64,000 nucleotides of DNA, taken from Mesorhizobium sp. M2A.F.Ca.ET.046.03.2.1. Lineage in GTDB: Bacteria; Pseudomonadota; Alphaproteobacteria; Rhizobiales; Rhizobiaceae. This document shows positions 16,816-25,829 of the stretch, in pieces. The stretch lies in the NCBI RefSeq assembly GCF_003952425.1, contig NZ_CP034449.1:3782001-3846000 (forward strand), read 5' to 3'. Below the pieces are notes generated by a model, which saw nothing but the letters and a program-made list of their open reading frames with translations, did not search any database and was not told the origin of the DNA. The first letter of the stretch is position 1. Each line of letters starts with the position of its first letter. Position numbers and translations under genes: made by a program.

Positions 16816-17842
16816 AATGTCACCGATTCGTGCCGTGCTGATCCTATCGGTGTCGGCAGCGGTCGTTTCCGCTTGTGCATCGAAGAAGGTGCCGCCGCCT
16901 GAGATTTCCTATGACGCTGCCGACTTCAAACCGGCCGCGATCGAAAAAGCGCCGGAGAGGCCGATTAGAATTGTCGAGGTGCCAAAACCACTGCCGCTGC
17001 CTGGCCAAATGCAGCCCGAGCCCGGCAAGGCCGAGGACAAGCGCCCTCCTGAAGAACGCGTCGCTGATGCCAACAAAGCCGCGACCCAGCAACCCACCAA
17101 GTACGGGTATGTTAATGCAGTGCAAGTCTACCCCTTCACCGATGGCGCGCTTTATCAACTCTATGCCGCGCCGGAGCGCGTGACCGACATCGCTCTGCAG
17201 CCGGGCGAGAAACTAACCGCCGTGTCGGCTGGCGACACCGTGCGCTGGGTCATTGGCGATACCGCAAGCGGCACCGGTGACAATCAGCGCACCCATGTTC
17301 TGGTAAAACCCTTCGCGCCGGGTCTTGCCACCAATGTCGTCATTACGACGGACCGGCGGACCTATCATTTGCAGCTTCAAAGCACCGAGAAGACCGCAAT
17401 GGCGGCAATCTCCTGGACCTACAGCCAAGACCAGATCATCGCGCTTCGCCAGCGCAATGCTCAAGCCGAGGCAGTTACACCGGTCGCGTCGAACATCGCG
17501 CTCGAAAACCTTCGCTTTCGCTACTCAATCAGTGGCGACACACCGCCCTGGAGACCGACGCGAGCCTTCGACGACGGCAGCAAGGTCTATATTGAGTTCC
17601 CTCGTCGCATAGATCAGGGCGAGGCGCCACCACTCTTCATCGTCGGCGCAGATGGGAGCAGCGAGCTCGTCAACTATCGCGTGCGCGGCAACTATTACAT
17701 CGTCGATCGGCTCTTCGCCGCGGCCGAACTTCGCCTCGGCACCAAGCGGCAGCAGGTGATCCGCATCAGCAGGATTGACGGCAGGCAACCGCAACGGCGG
17801 ATCTCGCTCTTTCGCGGCAGCCGGCGAGGTGAGGGCTCATGA
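16805..17842 (+). CDS. trbG: Conjugation protein TrbG (VirB9 family)
   Basis: The 345-residue exported protein forms part of the outer-membrane core of the channel. The N-terminus is a lipoprotein-type signal ending VVSAC (Cys24), followed by a Pro-rich linker and the TrbG/VirB9 beta domains (YPFTDGALYQLYAAPERVTD near the start; a YRVRGNYYIVDRLF block near the end). The start at 16805 has GGAG seven bases upstream; ATG 16817 is an alternative. It overlaps trbF at the start and trbI at the end (ATGA). Confidence 0.93.
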   Translation: MKGKMSPIRAVLILSVSAAVVSACASKKVPPPEISYDAADFKPAAIEKAPERPIRIVEVPKPLPLPGQMQPEPGKAEDKRPPEERVADANKAATQQPTKYGYVNAVQVYPFTDGALYQLYAAPERVTDIALQPGEKLTAVSAGDTVRWVIGDTASGTGDNQRTHVLVKPFAPGLATNVVITTDRRTYHLQLQSTEKTAMAAISWTYSQDQIIALRQRNAQAEAVTPVASNIALENLRFRYSISGDTPPWRPTRAFDDGSKVYIEFPRRIDQGEAPPLFIVGADGSSELVNYRVRGNYYIVDRLFAAAELRLGTKRQQVIRISRIDGRQPQRRISLFRGSRRGEGS

Positions 17843-19053
17843 TCGAAAATTCCCGCTCTGGCATCCCGCCGAAACTGGATCCCGAGGAACTGCAGCTTCG
17901 GGCCTCTCCCCGCCGCGTGGTGCGGTTCAGGCGCGGTGTGATCATCGCTATCGCAGCGCTCGGATCCGGCGCTGTCTTCGGCGTTACCATGATCGCCCTC
18001 CAGGGGCCGGCCCTTCGCATCAGGGATCAGGCGGAAGATCTCTACAACACTGAGCGCAAACCAACCGCCGAGGGACTCGATACGCTTCCCCATGACTATT
18101 CCGGCATGAAGCCAAAGCCTCCCGTCCTTGGGCTACCTTTGCCGGGCGACCTCGGCCGCCCCATCCTCGAGCGGCAGCGCCAGCTCGGCATCGTGCCGGG
18201 CCAAGACATCTCGGCCGAGGAGCAGCGTCTAGCGCAGCAGGCGATCGAAGCGCGTGAATCGCGGGTGCTTTTCCGCGTCGAAAATCGAGCTCAACAGACA
18301 GATGTCGGAGAGAGCGTGCAAACTGCTCAGCATCCATTTGAGGCGCTTCCCCAATCCGAAGCAGGACGCGCGTCAGCCTCGGTGGCGGCGGCGGAAGGCG
18401 ACCAGAACAATCAGCAGCGAAAGCTTGATTTTCTCAGCCAGCGGAGCACTGGCGGGATCTACAATCCGCATGCGCTTCAGACGCCGATCTCGCCATATCA
18501 ACTGATGGCTGGCAGCGTGATTGCCGCCAGCCTGATCACCGGCATCAATTCCGATTTGCCGGGCCTTGTCGTCGCGCAAGTCACCGAAAATGTGCACGAC
18601 ACGGTCACGGGCAACATATTGCTGATTCCGCAGGGCTCACGTCTTATCGGCGTCTACGACAGCGTCGTCGCGTTCGGGCAAAAGCGAGCGCTGCTGGTCT
18701 GGCAGCGCATTCTGCTGCCCGACGGCTCGTCGGCCGAAATCGACAATCTGCCCGCGAGCGACACCGCCGGCTACGCAGGGCTGGAAGACAAAGTCGATTT
18801 CCACACTTGGCAGATGATCAAGGGAGTGGCGCTTGCCACATTGCTCGGTGTCGGCACAGAATTCAGCCTCGGCGAAAACGAGAGCGATCTGGTCAAGGCG
18901 ATCCGGGAATCAGCCCAGCAGAACGCCAGTCGAGCCGGCCAGCGCATCACCGAAAAAAACCTCAATATCCAGCCCACCATCGTCGTCCGCCCAGGTTGGC
19001 CACTGCGCGTCATCGTGCACAAGGACATCGTGCTGCGGCCATACGCCAGTTGA
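17839..19053 (+). CDS. trbI: Conjugation protein TrbI (VirB10 family)
   Basis: The 404-residue protein spans the periplasm. It has a short cytoplasmic tail, one membrane segment (VIIAIAALGSGAVFGVTMIAL), a Pro-rich/charged linker, and a C-terminal VirB10 beta-barrel domain (about 210-400, from YQLMAGSVIAASLITGINSD to RVIVHKDIVLRPY). VirB10 senses ATP energy from the inner membrane and gates the outer channel. It is coupled to trbG by an ATGA overlap and is the last trb gene. Confidence 0.95.
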   Translation: MIENSRSGIPPKLDPEELQLRASPRRVVRFRRGVIIAIAALGSGAVFGVTMIALQGPALRIRDQAEDLYNTERKPTAEGLDTLPHDYSGMKPKPPVLGLPLPGDLGRPILERQRQLGIVPGQDISAEEQRLAQQAIEARESRVLFRVENRAQQTDVGESVQTAQHPFEALPQSEAGRASASVAAAEGDQNNQQRKLDFLSQRSTGGIYNPHALQTPISPYQLMAGSVIAASLITGINSDLPGLVVAQVTENVHDTVTGNILLIPQGSRLIGVYDSVVAFGQKRALLVWQRILLPDGSSAEIDNLPASDTAGYAGLEDKVDFHTWQMIKGVALATLLGVGTEFSLGENESDLVKAIRESAQQNASRAGQRITEKNLNIQPTIVVRPGWPLRVIVHKDIVLRPYAS

Positions 19054-19065
19054 GCAGGAGTTATC

Positions 19066-19308
19066 ATGGCTGACCTGAAACTTGGAAAACTTCCGGACCG
19101 AACAGCTTCGAAGATCACCATTACCGTCAGCGCGGAGCTGAGCCAAACACTCAAGGAGTATGCTGCACTTTACCGTCAGACCTATGGTCAGTCTGAAACC
19201 GTGGCAGAACTCATCCCTTTCATGCTGGCGGCGTTTCTGGAAGGCGACCGAGCCTTTGCCAGGGCCAGAAAAGAACGTCTGCCGACGGAGCTTGCCGGAA
19301 AATCGTGA
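19066..19308 (+). CDS. DUF2274 family protein at the end of the trb operon
   Basis: The 80-residue protein resembles the DUF2274 family, which regularly follows trbI in such clusters. The sequence DRTASKITITVSAELSQTLKEYAALYRQTYGQ looks like a degenerate ribbon-helix-helix (a strand and then a helix), so a DNA-binding or regulatory role is possible but unproven. It begins 12 bp after trbI with AGGAG just upstream (AGCAGGAG). Confidence 0.8.
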   Translation: MADLKLGKLPDRTASKITITVSAELSQTLKEYAALYRQTYGQSETVAELIPFMLAAFLEGDRAFARARKERLPTELAGKS

Positions 19309-19543
19309 CTCCTCCGCTAGGGCAGCTGGAACATTGCCTAGCTGTCGCGACCTACCTGCTCCTCGCGAAGCATAGGATCAAACCCCTTGGAATGTAGGTA
19401 TGCGCAAGAGAGGATGTGGAAGGAGATACCGCGCAACAGCCTAAGTTTGCATTTTCGATTTGATGCGGTAGTCGCCTATGAGCGGTCAAAACGAACGCAG
19501 CTGGTTCGCCGATCGACCAAACGGCGAGCGCACTGTGCTTTGC

Positions 19544-20893
19544 TCAGACCGCCACCGAGTGCCTCGCCGTTCCCCCTTTGAAATATGTATCGAACTTGGC
19601 CGCGATGGTTCGAATGAAGGGGCGACTTTCAGTCCGTACGAGGAAACTGTCACCATCGAATTCAAGCGCTCGGGCAGGATCGTGGAGTGCGATGGACCTC
19701 GAGCGATGAAGGAGCTGCTCGCCGGCTTTGCCGAACCGCTCCACCAGATCGACTGCCGAGAAGGCAAAATCACACATCAGCCGCTCGATGATCCAGCCAC
19801 GGACGCGATCGTCGTCGGAAAGGGCAACGCCGCGGACGGCAGCCAACCCGCCATCCGCAACCATGCGCCCGTACCCGGCAGTCGAAGCCATGTTTTGCAC
19901 GTAGCCTTGGCGAAAACGACCGATGGACGAAGGGCCAAGTCCGATCAGTGTCGGGCAGCGATCCTCAGTGTAGCCCTGAAAATTGCGATGCAAAACCCCT
20001 GCGCGGGCCGCTATGGCCAGCGCATCGTCGGGCTTCGCGAAATGATCGAGTCCTATTGCCTCATATCCCTTGGCGACAATTGCCCGCGCCGCGAGTTGAG
20101 ATTGGGCGAAACGCTCAGTGGGACTCGGCAGCCATGCCTCGTCGATCATCGTCTGATGCTTCTTGAACCAGGGCACATGTGCGTAGCCGAACAGGGCCAT
20201 CCGGTCTGGCTCCAAGGTCAGTGCCTGCGCCACCGTGGAACAGATCGTCTCGCGTGTCTGATTCGGGAGCCCGTAGAGCAGGTCCAGATTGACCGATTCG
20301 ACGCCCCGCGAACGAACCCCGTCGACGACTGCCTTGGTCTGCAAAAAACTCTGCTCACGATTAATTGCTTTTTGCACTTGCGGATCGAAATCCTGCACGC
20401 CGAGGCTCGCCCGGGTTACGCCGATTTGAGCAAGTGCATCAAGGCGCGCCTTGTCCATGTCGTTGGTTTCGATTTCGATGCTGACCGTAGCATCCGGGAG
20501 AAAGTCGAAGCTGTCCCGCAAGGCCGCTCCAAGAGCAACCATATCATCGGGCCTCAGAATAGTTGGCGAACCGCCACCGAAGTGGATTGCACGGACATGT
20601 GCCTTGCCGCTCAGCAGACCGGCAATCGTGACGATTTCGGCATTCAGCGAGCGCAGATAAGCGGCCACCGGCTCATATTGGTGCGTCTGCTTGGTGTGGC
20701 AGGCGCAGAACCAGCAGAGCTTGTCGCAGTAAGGAATGTGCAGGTACAGCGAGATTTCGTCGCCGCTTTCCAGCGTCTCCAACCAGCCACGGTAAATGGC
20801 AGCATCGATCCCCGAATGGAAATGCGGCGCCGTCGGATAGCTGGTGTAGCGTGGGACGTTCTCGCTGAGTTTGACAGCTATTTCCGATTGCAT
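19544..20893 (-). CDS. hemN: Oxygen-independent coproporphyrinogen III oxidase
   Basis: The 449-residue radical-SAM enzyme decarboxylates coproporphyrinogen III to protoporphyrinogen IX without O2. This supplies haem for cbb3 oxidase and other haem proteins under microaerobic conditions. The iron-sulfur motif CDKLCWFC (C56, C60, C63) and the SAM-binding FGGGSPT are present. The start at 20893 (MQSEIAVKLSENVPRYTSYP) matches the family N-terminus; the frame extends 28 codons further without support. It is divergent from fnrN, with a shared FNR-type box between them. Confidence 0.95.
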   Translation of the reverse strand: MQSEIAVKLSENVPRYTSYPTAPHFHSGIDAAIYRGWLETLESGDEISLYLHIPYCDKLCWFCACHTKQTHQYEPVAAYLRSLNAEIVTIAGLLSGKAHVRAIHFGGGSPTILRPDDMVALGAALRDSFDFLPDATVSIEIETNDMDKARLDALAQIGVTRASLGVQDFDPQVQKAINREQSFLQTKAVVDGVRSRGVESVNLDLLYGLPNQTRETICSTVAQALTLEPDRMALFGYAHVPWFKKHQTMIDEAWLPSPTERFAQSQLAARAIVAKGYEAIGLDHFAKPDDALAIAARAGVLHRNFQGYTEDRCPTLIGLGPSSIGRFRQGYVQNMASTAGYGRMVADGGLAAVRGVALSDDDRVRGWIIERLMCDFAFSAVDLVERFGKAGEQLLHRSRSIALHDPARALEFDGDSFLVRTESRPFIRTIAAKFDTYFKGGTARHSVAV

Positions 20894-20947
20894 CTCGCGT
20901 TCACCGTGTTGCCCGCCGGAACACTGCACGCATCGCTGAAGCAGACC

Positions 20948-20961
20948 CTGATCTCGATCAG
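20948..20961. promoter_or_regulatory. FNR/FixK-type box between hemN and fnrN
   Basis: CTGAT-CTCG-ATCAG is a perfect palindrome matching the anaerobox TTGAT-N4-ATCAA except for the outermost base pair. It lies about 60 bp from the hemN start and about 90 bp from the fnrN start, so it could serve both promoters, including fnrN autoregulation. Confidence 0.7.
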
Positions 20962-21045
20962 CCGCGCTCATGGACAAACCGCCGCAGGATTTCTCTACCC
21001 TGGATGGGTATCCTGCCGGCAGTTAGGATCGGGTAAGGCGAACGC

Positions 21046-21789
21046 ATGACCTTTCGGCAAGACATTCATAGTTCCGGCATTCCTGTTCTTTGCTTCCCTT
21101 GCGAGGCACGGCGTCGCGGTGTCTGCGGTGCGCTCGATCCAGACAATTTGGTTGGGCTCGCCAAGACTTGCTCGCGTCGCCGGATCGAGTCAGGAATGGA
21201 GTTGACCGGCGAGGCACAGAACGTCGACAGCTACTCCAACGTGCTTTCAGGCGTTGTAAAGCTATCAAAGAGCCTGTCGGATGGGCGCCAGCAGATCGTC
21301 GGTCTCCAGTTTGCACCGGATTTTCTGGGACGTCCTTTCAAGGTGGAAAGCTCGATCAATGCGGAAGCGGCAACAGCAGTCACGCTGTGTTCGTTTCCGC
21401 GAGCGGCCGTCGAACGGATGATGAAGGCGTCACGGGAATTCGAGCATCGCCTGCTCAAACAGACGCTGAATGAACTCGATGAGGCGCGCGAGTGGATGGT
21501 GACGCTGGGGCGCAAGACAGCTCCGGAAAAGGTAGCGACTTTTCTCCTCATGATGGCCCGGAATATCGATTCCAGTCTCGATGCGGCTTCCGGGTCGGCG
21601 TCCTTCGATCTGCCGCTGACGCGTGTCGAAATGTCTGATTTCCTTGGAATCACCAACGAGACCGTGAGCCGCCAACTGACGCGATTGCGGGCTGACGGGG
21701 TGATTCGGATTGAGAACGCACGCCATGTGACGGTGGACAGCATAAGCCGTCTGGAGAAGCGCTGTGGCGGCGGACGCGAGCGGCCCTAA
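21046..21789 (+). CDS. fnrN: Oxygen-responsive Crp/Fnr regulator FnrN
   Basis: This 247-residue transcription factor has the FNR cysteine pattern C16-x2-C19-x7-C27 plus a central Cys115. These can hold an oxygen-labile 4Fe-4S cluster, which distinguishes FnrN from FixK. A cyclic-nucleotide-type beta-roll (about 30-150) is followed by a C-terminal helix-turn-helix (RVEMSDFLGITNETVSRQLTRL). It is expected to activate the boxes before hemN, fixN and the site at 30625 when oxygen is low. The ribosome site AAGGCGA is close to the ATG. Confidence 0.93.
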   Translation: MTFRQDIHSSGIPVLCFPCEARRRGVCGALDPDNLVGLAKTCSRRRIESGMELTGEAQNVDSYSNVLSGVVKLSKSLSDGRQQIVGLQFAPDFLGRPFKVESSINAEAATAVTLCSFPRAAVERMMKASREFEHRLLKQTLNELDEAREWMVTLGRKTAPEKVATFLLMMARNIDSSLDAASGSASFDLPLTRVEMSDFLGITNETVSRQLTRLRADGVIRIENARHVTVDSISRLEKRCGGGRERP

Positions 21790-22197
21790 GCGGCGAGGCC
21801 ATGTCGCATGACTCCGGGGCGGGCCGTGTTTGCCTTTTAATGCGATGTTGCCGCGCCTTCGACGAAGCGGCGTCACGGTCGAGACAAACAGCTTTCGGGC
21901 TTTGATAGGAACGTGACCAATCGCCAGGTGTGTTTCGGCACATACCGGCGAAGCATGGTCCTTAATCTGCCACGGCTCGGCGGAACGATCGCGTTCGTTT
22001 CCAATGGGATCCGAACAACGTTTGGCAGGGCATCGGCAATAGCATCCAACGCGCGCAGGGCCTCAGCTTTCGCCTCAGCGATCGCGTCTGCGCCCGCCCA
22101 ACCCAGGGAACGCCTTCCATGAGGGGGGTGAGCCCGCGCTGCGTTCCTCGTTCATTCGCCACCTGCTGATTGCGCCGCCGACACAAAATCTTGCGGC
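21790..22197. other. fnrN-fixN intergenic region
   Basis: About 400 bp precede the FNR box of fixN. A 69-codon frame at 21913-22122 is Ala/Ser/Arg-rich, with no family resemblance, and I do not call it a gene. No terminator is obvious after fnrN. Confidence 0.4.
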
Positions 22198-22211
22198 CTG
22201 ACATAGATCAG
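22198..22211 (+). promoter_or_regulatory. FNR/FixK-type box before fixN
   Basis: CTGAC-ATAG-ATCAG fits the anaerobox TTGA(T/C)-N4-(A/G)TCAA except for the outer base pair. Its centre is about 80 bp before the fixN start, a normal place for class II activation by FnrN or FixK. Confidence 0.75.
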
Positions 22212-22285
22212 GGCGAGGGGGCGGCGGCTGCGCGATTAGTGCGCTGCGGATTTGGCATCCACCAGATTCGAGATCGGGATCTGCA

Positions 22286-23905
22286 ATGAAATTCGGCACA
22301 GAGATCGTCCTTCTAAGCGTGTTCGCTTTTGCGGCCCTGGTGGCCGCCGGCTTCGGCGTGGATGAACCTTTCCGCCGACACATGTGGGTGTTGTTCTTCG
22401 CAGTGGCTGGTTTCACTGCGATCCTGTTGCGCAACACGGAGTTCAAGCCAGCAGCTCCGATTGACCCATCCGCTTACATGGATGGTCCGATCCGCTACGG
22501 CGCGATCGCCACCGTGTTCTGGGGTGTCGTCGGCATGCTGGTCGGCGTGGTGATCGCGCTGCAGCTCGCCTACCCCGATCTCAACATCCAGCCCTGGTTC
22601 AATTTCGGTCGTTTGCGGCCGTTGCACACATCCGGTGTCGTCTTCGCCTTCGGCGGCAACGCGCTGCTTTGCACGTCTCTGTATGTCGTGCAGCGCACCT
22701 GCCGCGCCCGCCTCTTCGGCCGTGATCTGGCCTGGTTCGTCTTCTGGGGCTACCAGCTGTTCATCGTCATGGCCGCGACCGGCTACCTGCTCGGCATCAC
22801 CGAGGGCCGCGAGTACGCCGAACCCGAATGGTATGTGGATGTCTGGCTGACCATCGTCTGGGTCGCCTACCTCATTCTGTTCCTTGGCACGATCCTGAAG
22901 CGCAAGGAACCGCATATCTACGTGGCCAACTGGTTCTACCTGTCGTTCATCGTCACCATCGCGATGCTGCATGTGGTCAACAACCTGTCCATACCAGTCT
23001 CGTTCCTGGGCTCCAAGAGCTACTCCGCCTTTTCAGGGGTCCAGGACGCCTTGACGCAATGGTGGTACGGCCACAACGCGGTCGGCTTCTTTCTCACCGC
23101 CGGCTTCCTCGGCATGATGTATTATTTCGTGCCCAAGCAGGCGAACCGGCCAGTCTATTCGTACCGGCTGTCGATCGTCCATTTCTGGGCGATCATCTTT
23201 CTCTACATCTGGGCCGGGCCGCATCACCTGCACTACACCGCCTTGCCCGATTGGGCGCAGACGCTCGGCATGGTGTTCTCGATCATGCTGTGGATGCCGT
23301 CCTGGGGCGGCATGATCAACGGCCTGATGACGCTGTCCGGCGCCTGGGACAAGCTGCGCACCGATCCGATCATACGCATGATGGTGATGGCCGTCGCCTT
23401 CTATGGCATGTCGACCTTCGAAGGCCCCATCATGGCGATCCGGGCGGTCAATTCGCTGTCGCATTATACCGACTGGACGATCGGCCACGTCCATTCGGGC
23501 GCGCTCGGCTGGGTTGGCATGATCTCGTTCGGCGCAATCTACTACATGGTGCCGAAGCTCTGGAACCGGCAACGGCTCTACTCGTTGCGGCTGGTCACCT
23601 GGCATTTCTGGCTGGCGACACTTGGTATCGTTGTCTACGCCGCGGTGATGTGGGTATCCGGCGTCATGCAGGGCCTGATGTGGCGCGAATACGACGAGCA
23701 GGGCTTCCTGGTCTACTCCTTCGCCGAGACCGTCGCCGCCATGCACCCCTACTATGTCATGCGCGCCATCGGTGGGGCCATGTACCTCTCCGGCGCGCTG
23801 ATCATGGCCTGGAACATCACCAGGACCATCCTCGGCCACCAGCGCGAGGAGGAGCCGATGCCGAGCCCCGTCGCCATCCGACCTGCGCGATCAGGAGCCA
23901 GGTAA
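22286..23905 (+). CDS. fixN: cbb3 cytochrome oxidase subunit I
   Basis: The 539-residue catalytic subunit of the high-affinity terminal oxidase reduces O2 at nanomolar concentrations, allowing respiration beside oxygen-sensitive nitrogenase. It has about 12 or more membrane helices. Expected haem/CuB histidine segments are present: [22 protein letters not shown] and IGHVHSG. The length is typical. The stop overlaps the fixO ATG by one base (TAATG), so fixNO are co-translated. Confidence 0.97.
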   Translation: MKFGTEIVLLSVFAFAALVAAGFGVDEPFRRHMWVLFFAVAGFTAILLRNTEFKPAAPIDPSAYMDGPIRYGAIATVFWGVVGMLVGVVIALQLAYPDLNIQPWFNFGRLRPLHTSGVVFAFGGNALLCTSLYVVQRTCRARLFGRDLAWFVFWGYQLFIVMAATGYLLGITEGREYAEPEWYVDVWLTIVWVAYLILFLGTILKRKEPHIYVANWFYLSFIVTIAMLHVVNNLSIPVSFLGSKSYSAFSGVQDALTQWWYGHNAVGFFLTAGFLGMMYYFVPKQANRPVYSYRLSIVHFWAIIFLYIWAGPHHLHYTALPDWAQTLGMVFSIMLWMPSWGGMINGLMTLSGAWDKLRTDPIIRMMVMAVAFYGMSTFEGPIMAIRAVNSLSHYTDWTIGHVHSGALGWVGMISFGAIYYMVPKLWNRQRLYSLRLVTWHFWLATLGIVVYAAVMWVSGVMQGLMWREYDEQGFLVYSFAETVAAMHPYYVMRAIGGAMYLSGALIMAWNITRTILGHQREEEPMPSPVAIRPARSGAR

Positions 23906-24636
23906 TGGGCTTGATGGACAAACACGCAATCATCGAGAAGAACGCCACGCTTCTTCTCGTTGGCTCGCTGCTCGTGGTGACGGTCGGCGGCATCGTCGAG
24001 ATCGCGCCTCTCTTCTATCTCGACAATACGATCGAGAAGGTGGAAGGCATGCGCCCCTATTCGCCGCTCGAACTTGTCGGGCGCAACATCTATATGCGCG
24101 AGGGCTGCTACCTCTGTCATAGCCAGATGATCAGGCCGTTCCGCGACGAAGTTGAGCGCTATGGCCACTACAGCCTAGCTGCCGAGTCCATGTACGATCA
24201 CCCCTTCCAGTGGGGATCGAAGCGCACCGGGCCGGATCTCGCCAGAGTTGGCGACCGCTACTCGAATGCATGGCATGTCGCGCATCTTACCGACCCGCGC
24301 TCGGTGGTGCCGGAATCGATCATGCCGAGCTATGGGTTCCTGAAAGACACGCCGATCGACGTGAAGGATTTCTCAACGCATCTGGTCGCCAACAGGCTTG
24401 TAGCCGTCCCTTACACCGATGACATGATCGTCCACGCCAATGCGGATCTGGCGGCGCAGGCCGATCCCAATGCCGACACATCAGGCCTTGAGGCGCGTTA
24501 CCCAAAAGCCAAGATCGGCGACTTCGACGGCAACCCGCAACAGGTCACCGAAATGGATGCCCTGCTCGCCTACCTGCAGATGCTTGGCACACTGGTCGAC
24601 TTCAAAAATTACGACGAAGCCGCCGGCTACCGCTGA
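23905..24636 (+). CDS. fixO: cbb3 oxidase monohaem subunit II
   Basis: The 243-residue membrane-anchored c-type cytochrome has one N-terminal helix ([20 protein letters not shown]) and a single haem site CYLCH (C68, C71, H72). A Met ligand probably lies in SIMPSYGFL. It transfers electrons from FixP to FixN. AGGAGCCAGG precedes the ATG; ATG 23914 is a less likely alternative. The long frame running upstream through fixN is a shadow. Confidence 0.96.
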   Translation: MGLMDKHAIIEKNATLLLVGSLLVVTVGGIVEIAPLFYLDNTIEKVEGMRPYSPLELVGRNIYMREGCYLCHSQMIRPFRDEVERYGHYSLAAESMYDHPFQWGSKRTGPDLARVGDRYSNAWHVAHLTDPRSVVPESIMPSYGFLKDTPIDVKDFSTHLVANRLVAVPYTDDMIVHANADLAAQADPNADTSGLEARYPKAKIGDFDGNPQQVTEMDALLAYLQMLGTLVDFKNYDEAAGYR

Positions 24637-24647
24637 GGAGAACGCTG

Positions 24648-24797
24648 ATGACCTACAATTTGATGCGGGCGTTTGCCGACAGCTGGGGCCTGGTTGCGAT
24701 GGCGCTGTTCTTCGTGGGGTGCATCGCCTTTGCCCTACGCCCCGGCAGCCGAAGGCTGGCCGACGAAGCGGCCCGCATTCCGCTCGAGGACGAGTGA
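24648..24797 (+). CDS. fixQ: cbb3 oxidase small subunit FixQ (CcoQ)
   Basis: The 49-residue protein has one membrane helix (SWGLVAMALFFVGCIAFAL) followed by a charged tail (RPGSRRLADEAARIPLEDE), the standard form of FixQ/CcoQ, which stabilises the oxidase. It lies between fixO (11 bp) and fixP (2 bp) with GAGGAG just upstream. Confidence 0.93.
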   Translation: MTYNLMRAFADSWGLVAMALFFVGCIAFALRPGSRRLADEAARIPLEDE

Positions 24798-24799
24798 TC

Positions 24800-25663
24800 A
24801 TGAGCGACGAGCATATCGATGAAATCTCTGGCGTCTCGACCACCGGCCACGAATGGGATGGCATCCGGGAGCTGAACAACCCGCTTCCCAGATGGTGGGT
24901 TATCACCTTTTACGTCACCATTGTCTGGGCGATAGGCTACACCATCGCCTATCCAGCATGGCCTCTGTTGCACTCGGCGACGAAGGGTGTGCTCGGCTAT
25001 TCCAGCCGCAACGAGGTCAGGAACGAGCTGACTGCGGCTGAGGCCGCCAAGGGCAAATATATCTCGGCGGTGGAGTCCAAGAGCGTCTCGGAGATCTCCG
25101 CGGACGACGGCCTGCGCGAATTCGCAATCGCCGCCGGTGGCGCCGCTTTCAAGGTCAATTGCGTACAATGTCACGGCTCCGGCGCCCAAGGTTCCAAGGG
25201 CTTTCCCAATCTCAACGACGACGACTGGCTATGGGGCGGCAAGGCCGAGCAGATCCAGCAGACGATTACGCACGGCATCCGCTTCGCATCCGATCCGGAC
25301 ACGCGCCTGTCGGAAATGCCGGCCTTCGGCGACATCATTACCGCCGACCAGATCGCACAAGTCAGCGCCTACGTGGCCAGCCTTTCCGGCAAGGTCCGCG
25401 ATGCAAGTCTGATCCAACCCGGCGCCAAGGTCTTTGCCGAGAACTGCGTCGCCTGTCACGGCGACAATGCAAAAGGCAACAGGGAATTCGGCGCCCCCGA
25501 CCTGACCGATGCGATCTGGCTCTATGGATCCGGTGAGACAGCCATCGCCGCACAGGTCCGTGCGCCAAAACAGGGCGTCATGCCGGCCTGGGTTGGCCGT
25601 CTCGGCGAGATCAAGGTCAAGGAACTTGCAGTTTATGTCCATTCGCTTGGCGGCGGAGAATAG
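24800..25663 (+). CDS. fixP: cbb3 oxidase dihaem cytochrome c subunit III
   Basis: The 287-residue protein has one N-terminal helix (WWVITFYVTIVWAIGYTIAYP) and two periplasmic cytochrome c domains with CVQCH (C121-H125) and CVACH (C216-H220). It accepts electrons from the bc1 complex or soluble cytochrome and passes them to FixO. Length and order are as in other rhizobial fixNOQP operons. A strong hairpin follows the stop. Confidence 0.96.
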   Translation: MSDEHIDEISGVSTTGHEWDGIRELNNPLPRWWVITFYVTIVWAIGYTIAYPAWPLLHSATKGVLGYSSRNEVRNELTAAEAAKGKYISAVESKSVSEISADDGLREFAIAAGGAAFKVNCVQCHGSGAQGSKGFPNLNDDDWLWGGKAEQIQQTITHGIRFASDPDTRLSEMPAFGDIITADQIAQVSAYVASLSGKVRDASLIQPGAKVFAENCVACHGDNAKGNREFGAPDLTDAIWLYGSGETAIAAQVRAPKQGVMPAWVGRLGEIKVKELAVYVHSLGGGE

Positions 25664-25703
25664 GAATGGAAGTCCTATTCTTCGGTCCCCCCTGCCAAGC
25701 GGA

Positions 25704-25729
25704 CGAGGCCCGGCGTGAGCCGGGCCTCG
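25704..25729 (+). other. Perfect hairpin between fixP and fixG
   Basis: CGAGGCCCGGC-GTGA-GCCGGGCCTCG forms an 11-bp perfect stem with a tetraloop, 40 bp after the fixP stop and about 100 bp before fixG. There is no T-run, so it is not a standard intrinsic terminator. It could protect the fixNOQP message or reduce read-through into fixGHIS. No FNR box was found before fixG. Confidence 0.65.
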
Positions 25730-25829
25730 ACACCATCCCTAATGCGATCTGCACAACCCGGCAAGGCTATCCTACCGCGAGGCTTTACGACAGGTGCCCC
25801 TGACATTGGCTGGGAAAGTGGAGTTGCAC

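Noticed and set aside
19478..21049. 523-codon plus-strand frame opposite hemN
   Set aside because: HemN on the minus strand has complete radical-SAM motifs; the plus frame has no family features.
22828..24636. 602-codon frame spanning fixN and fixO
   Set aside because: Only its last 243 codons are the real fixO; the front is a shadow of fixN in another frame.
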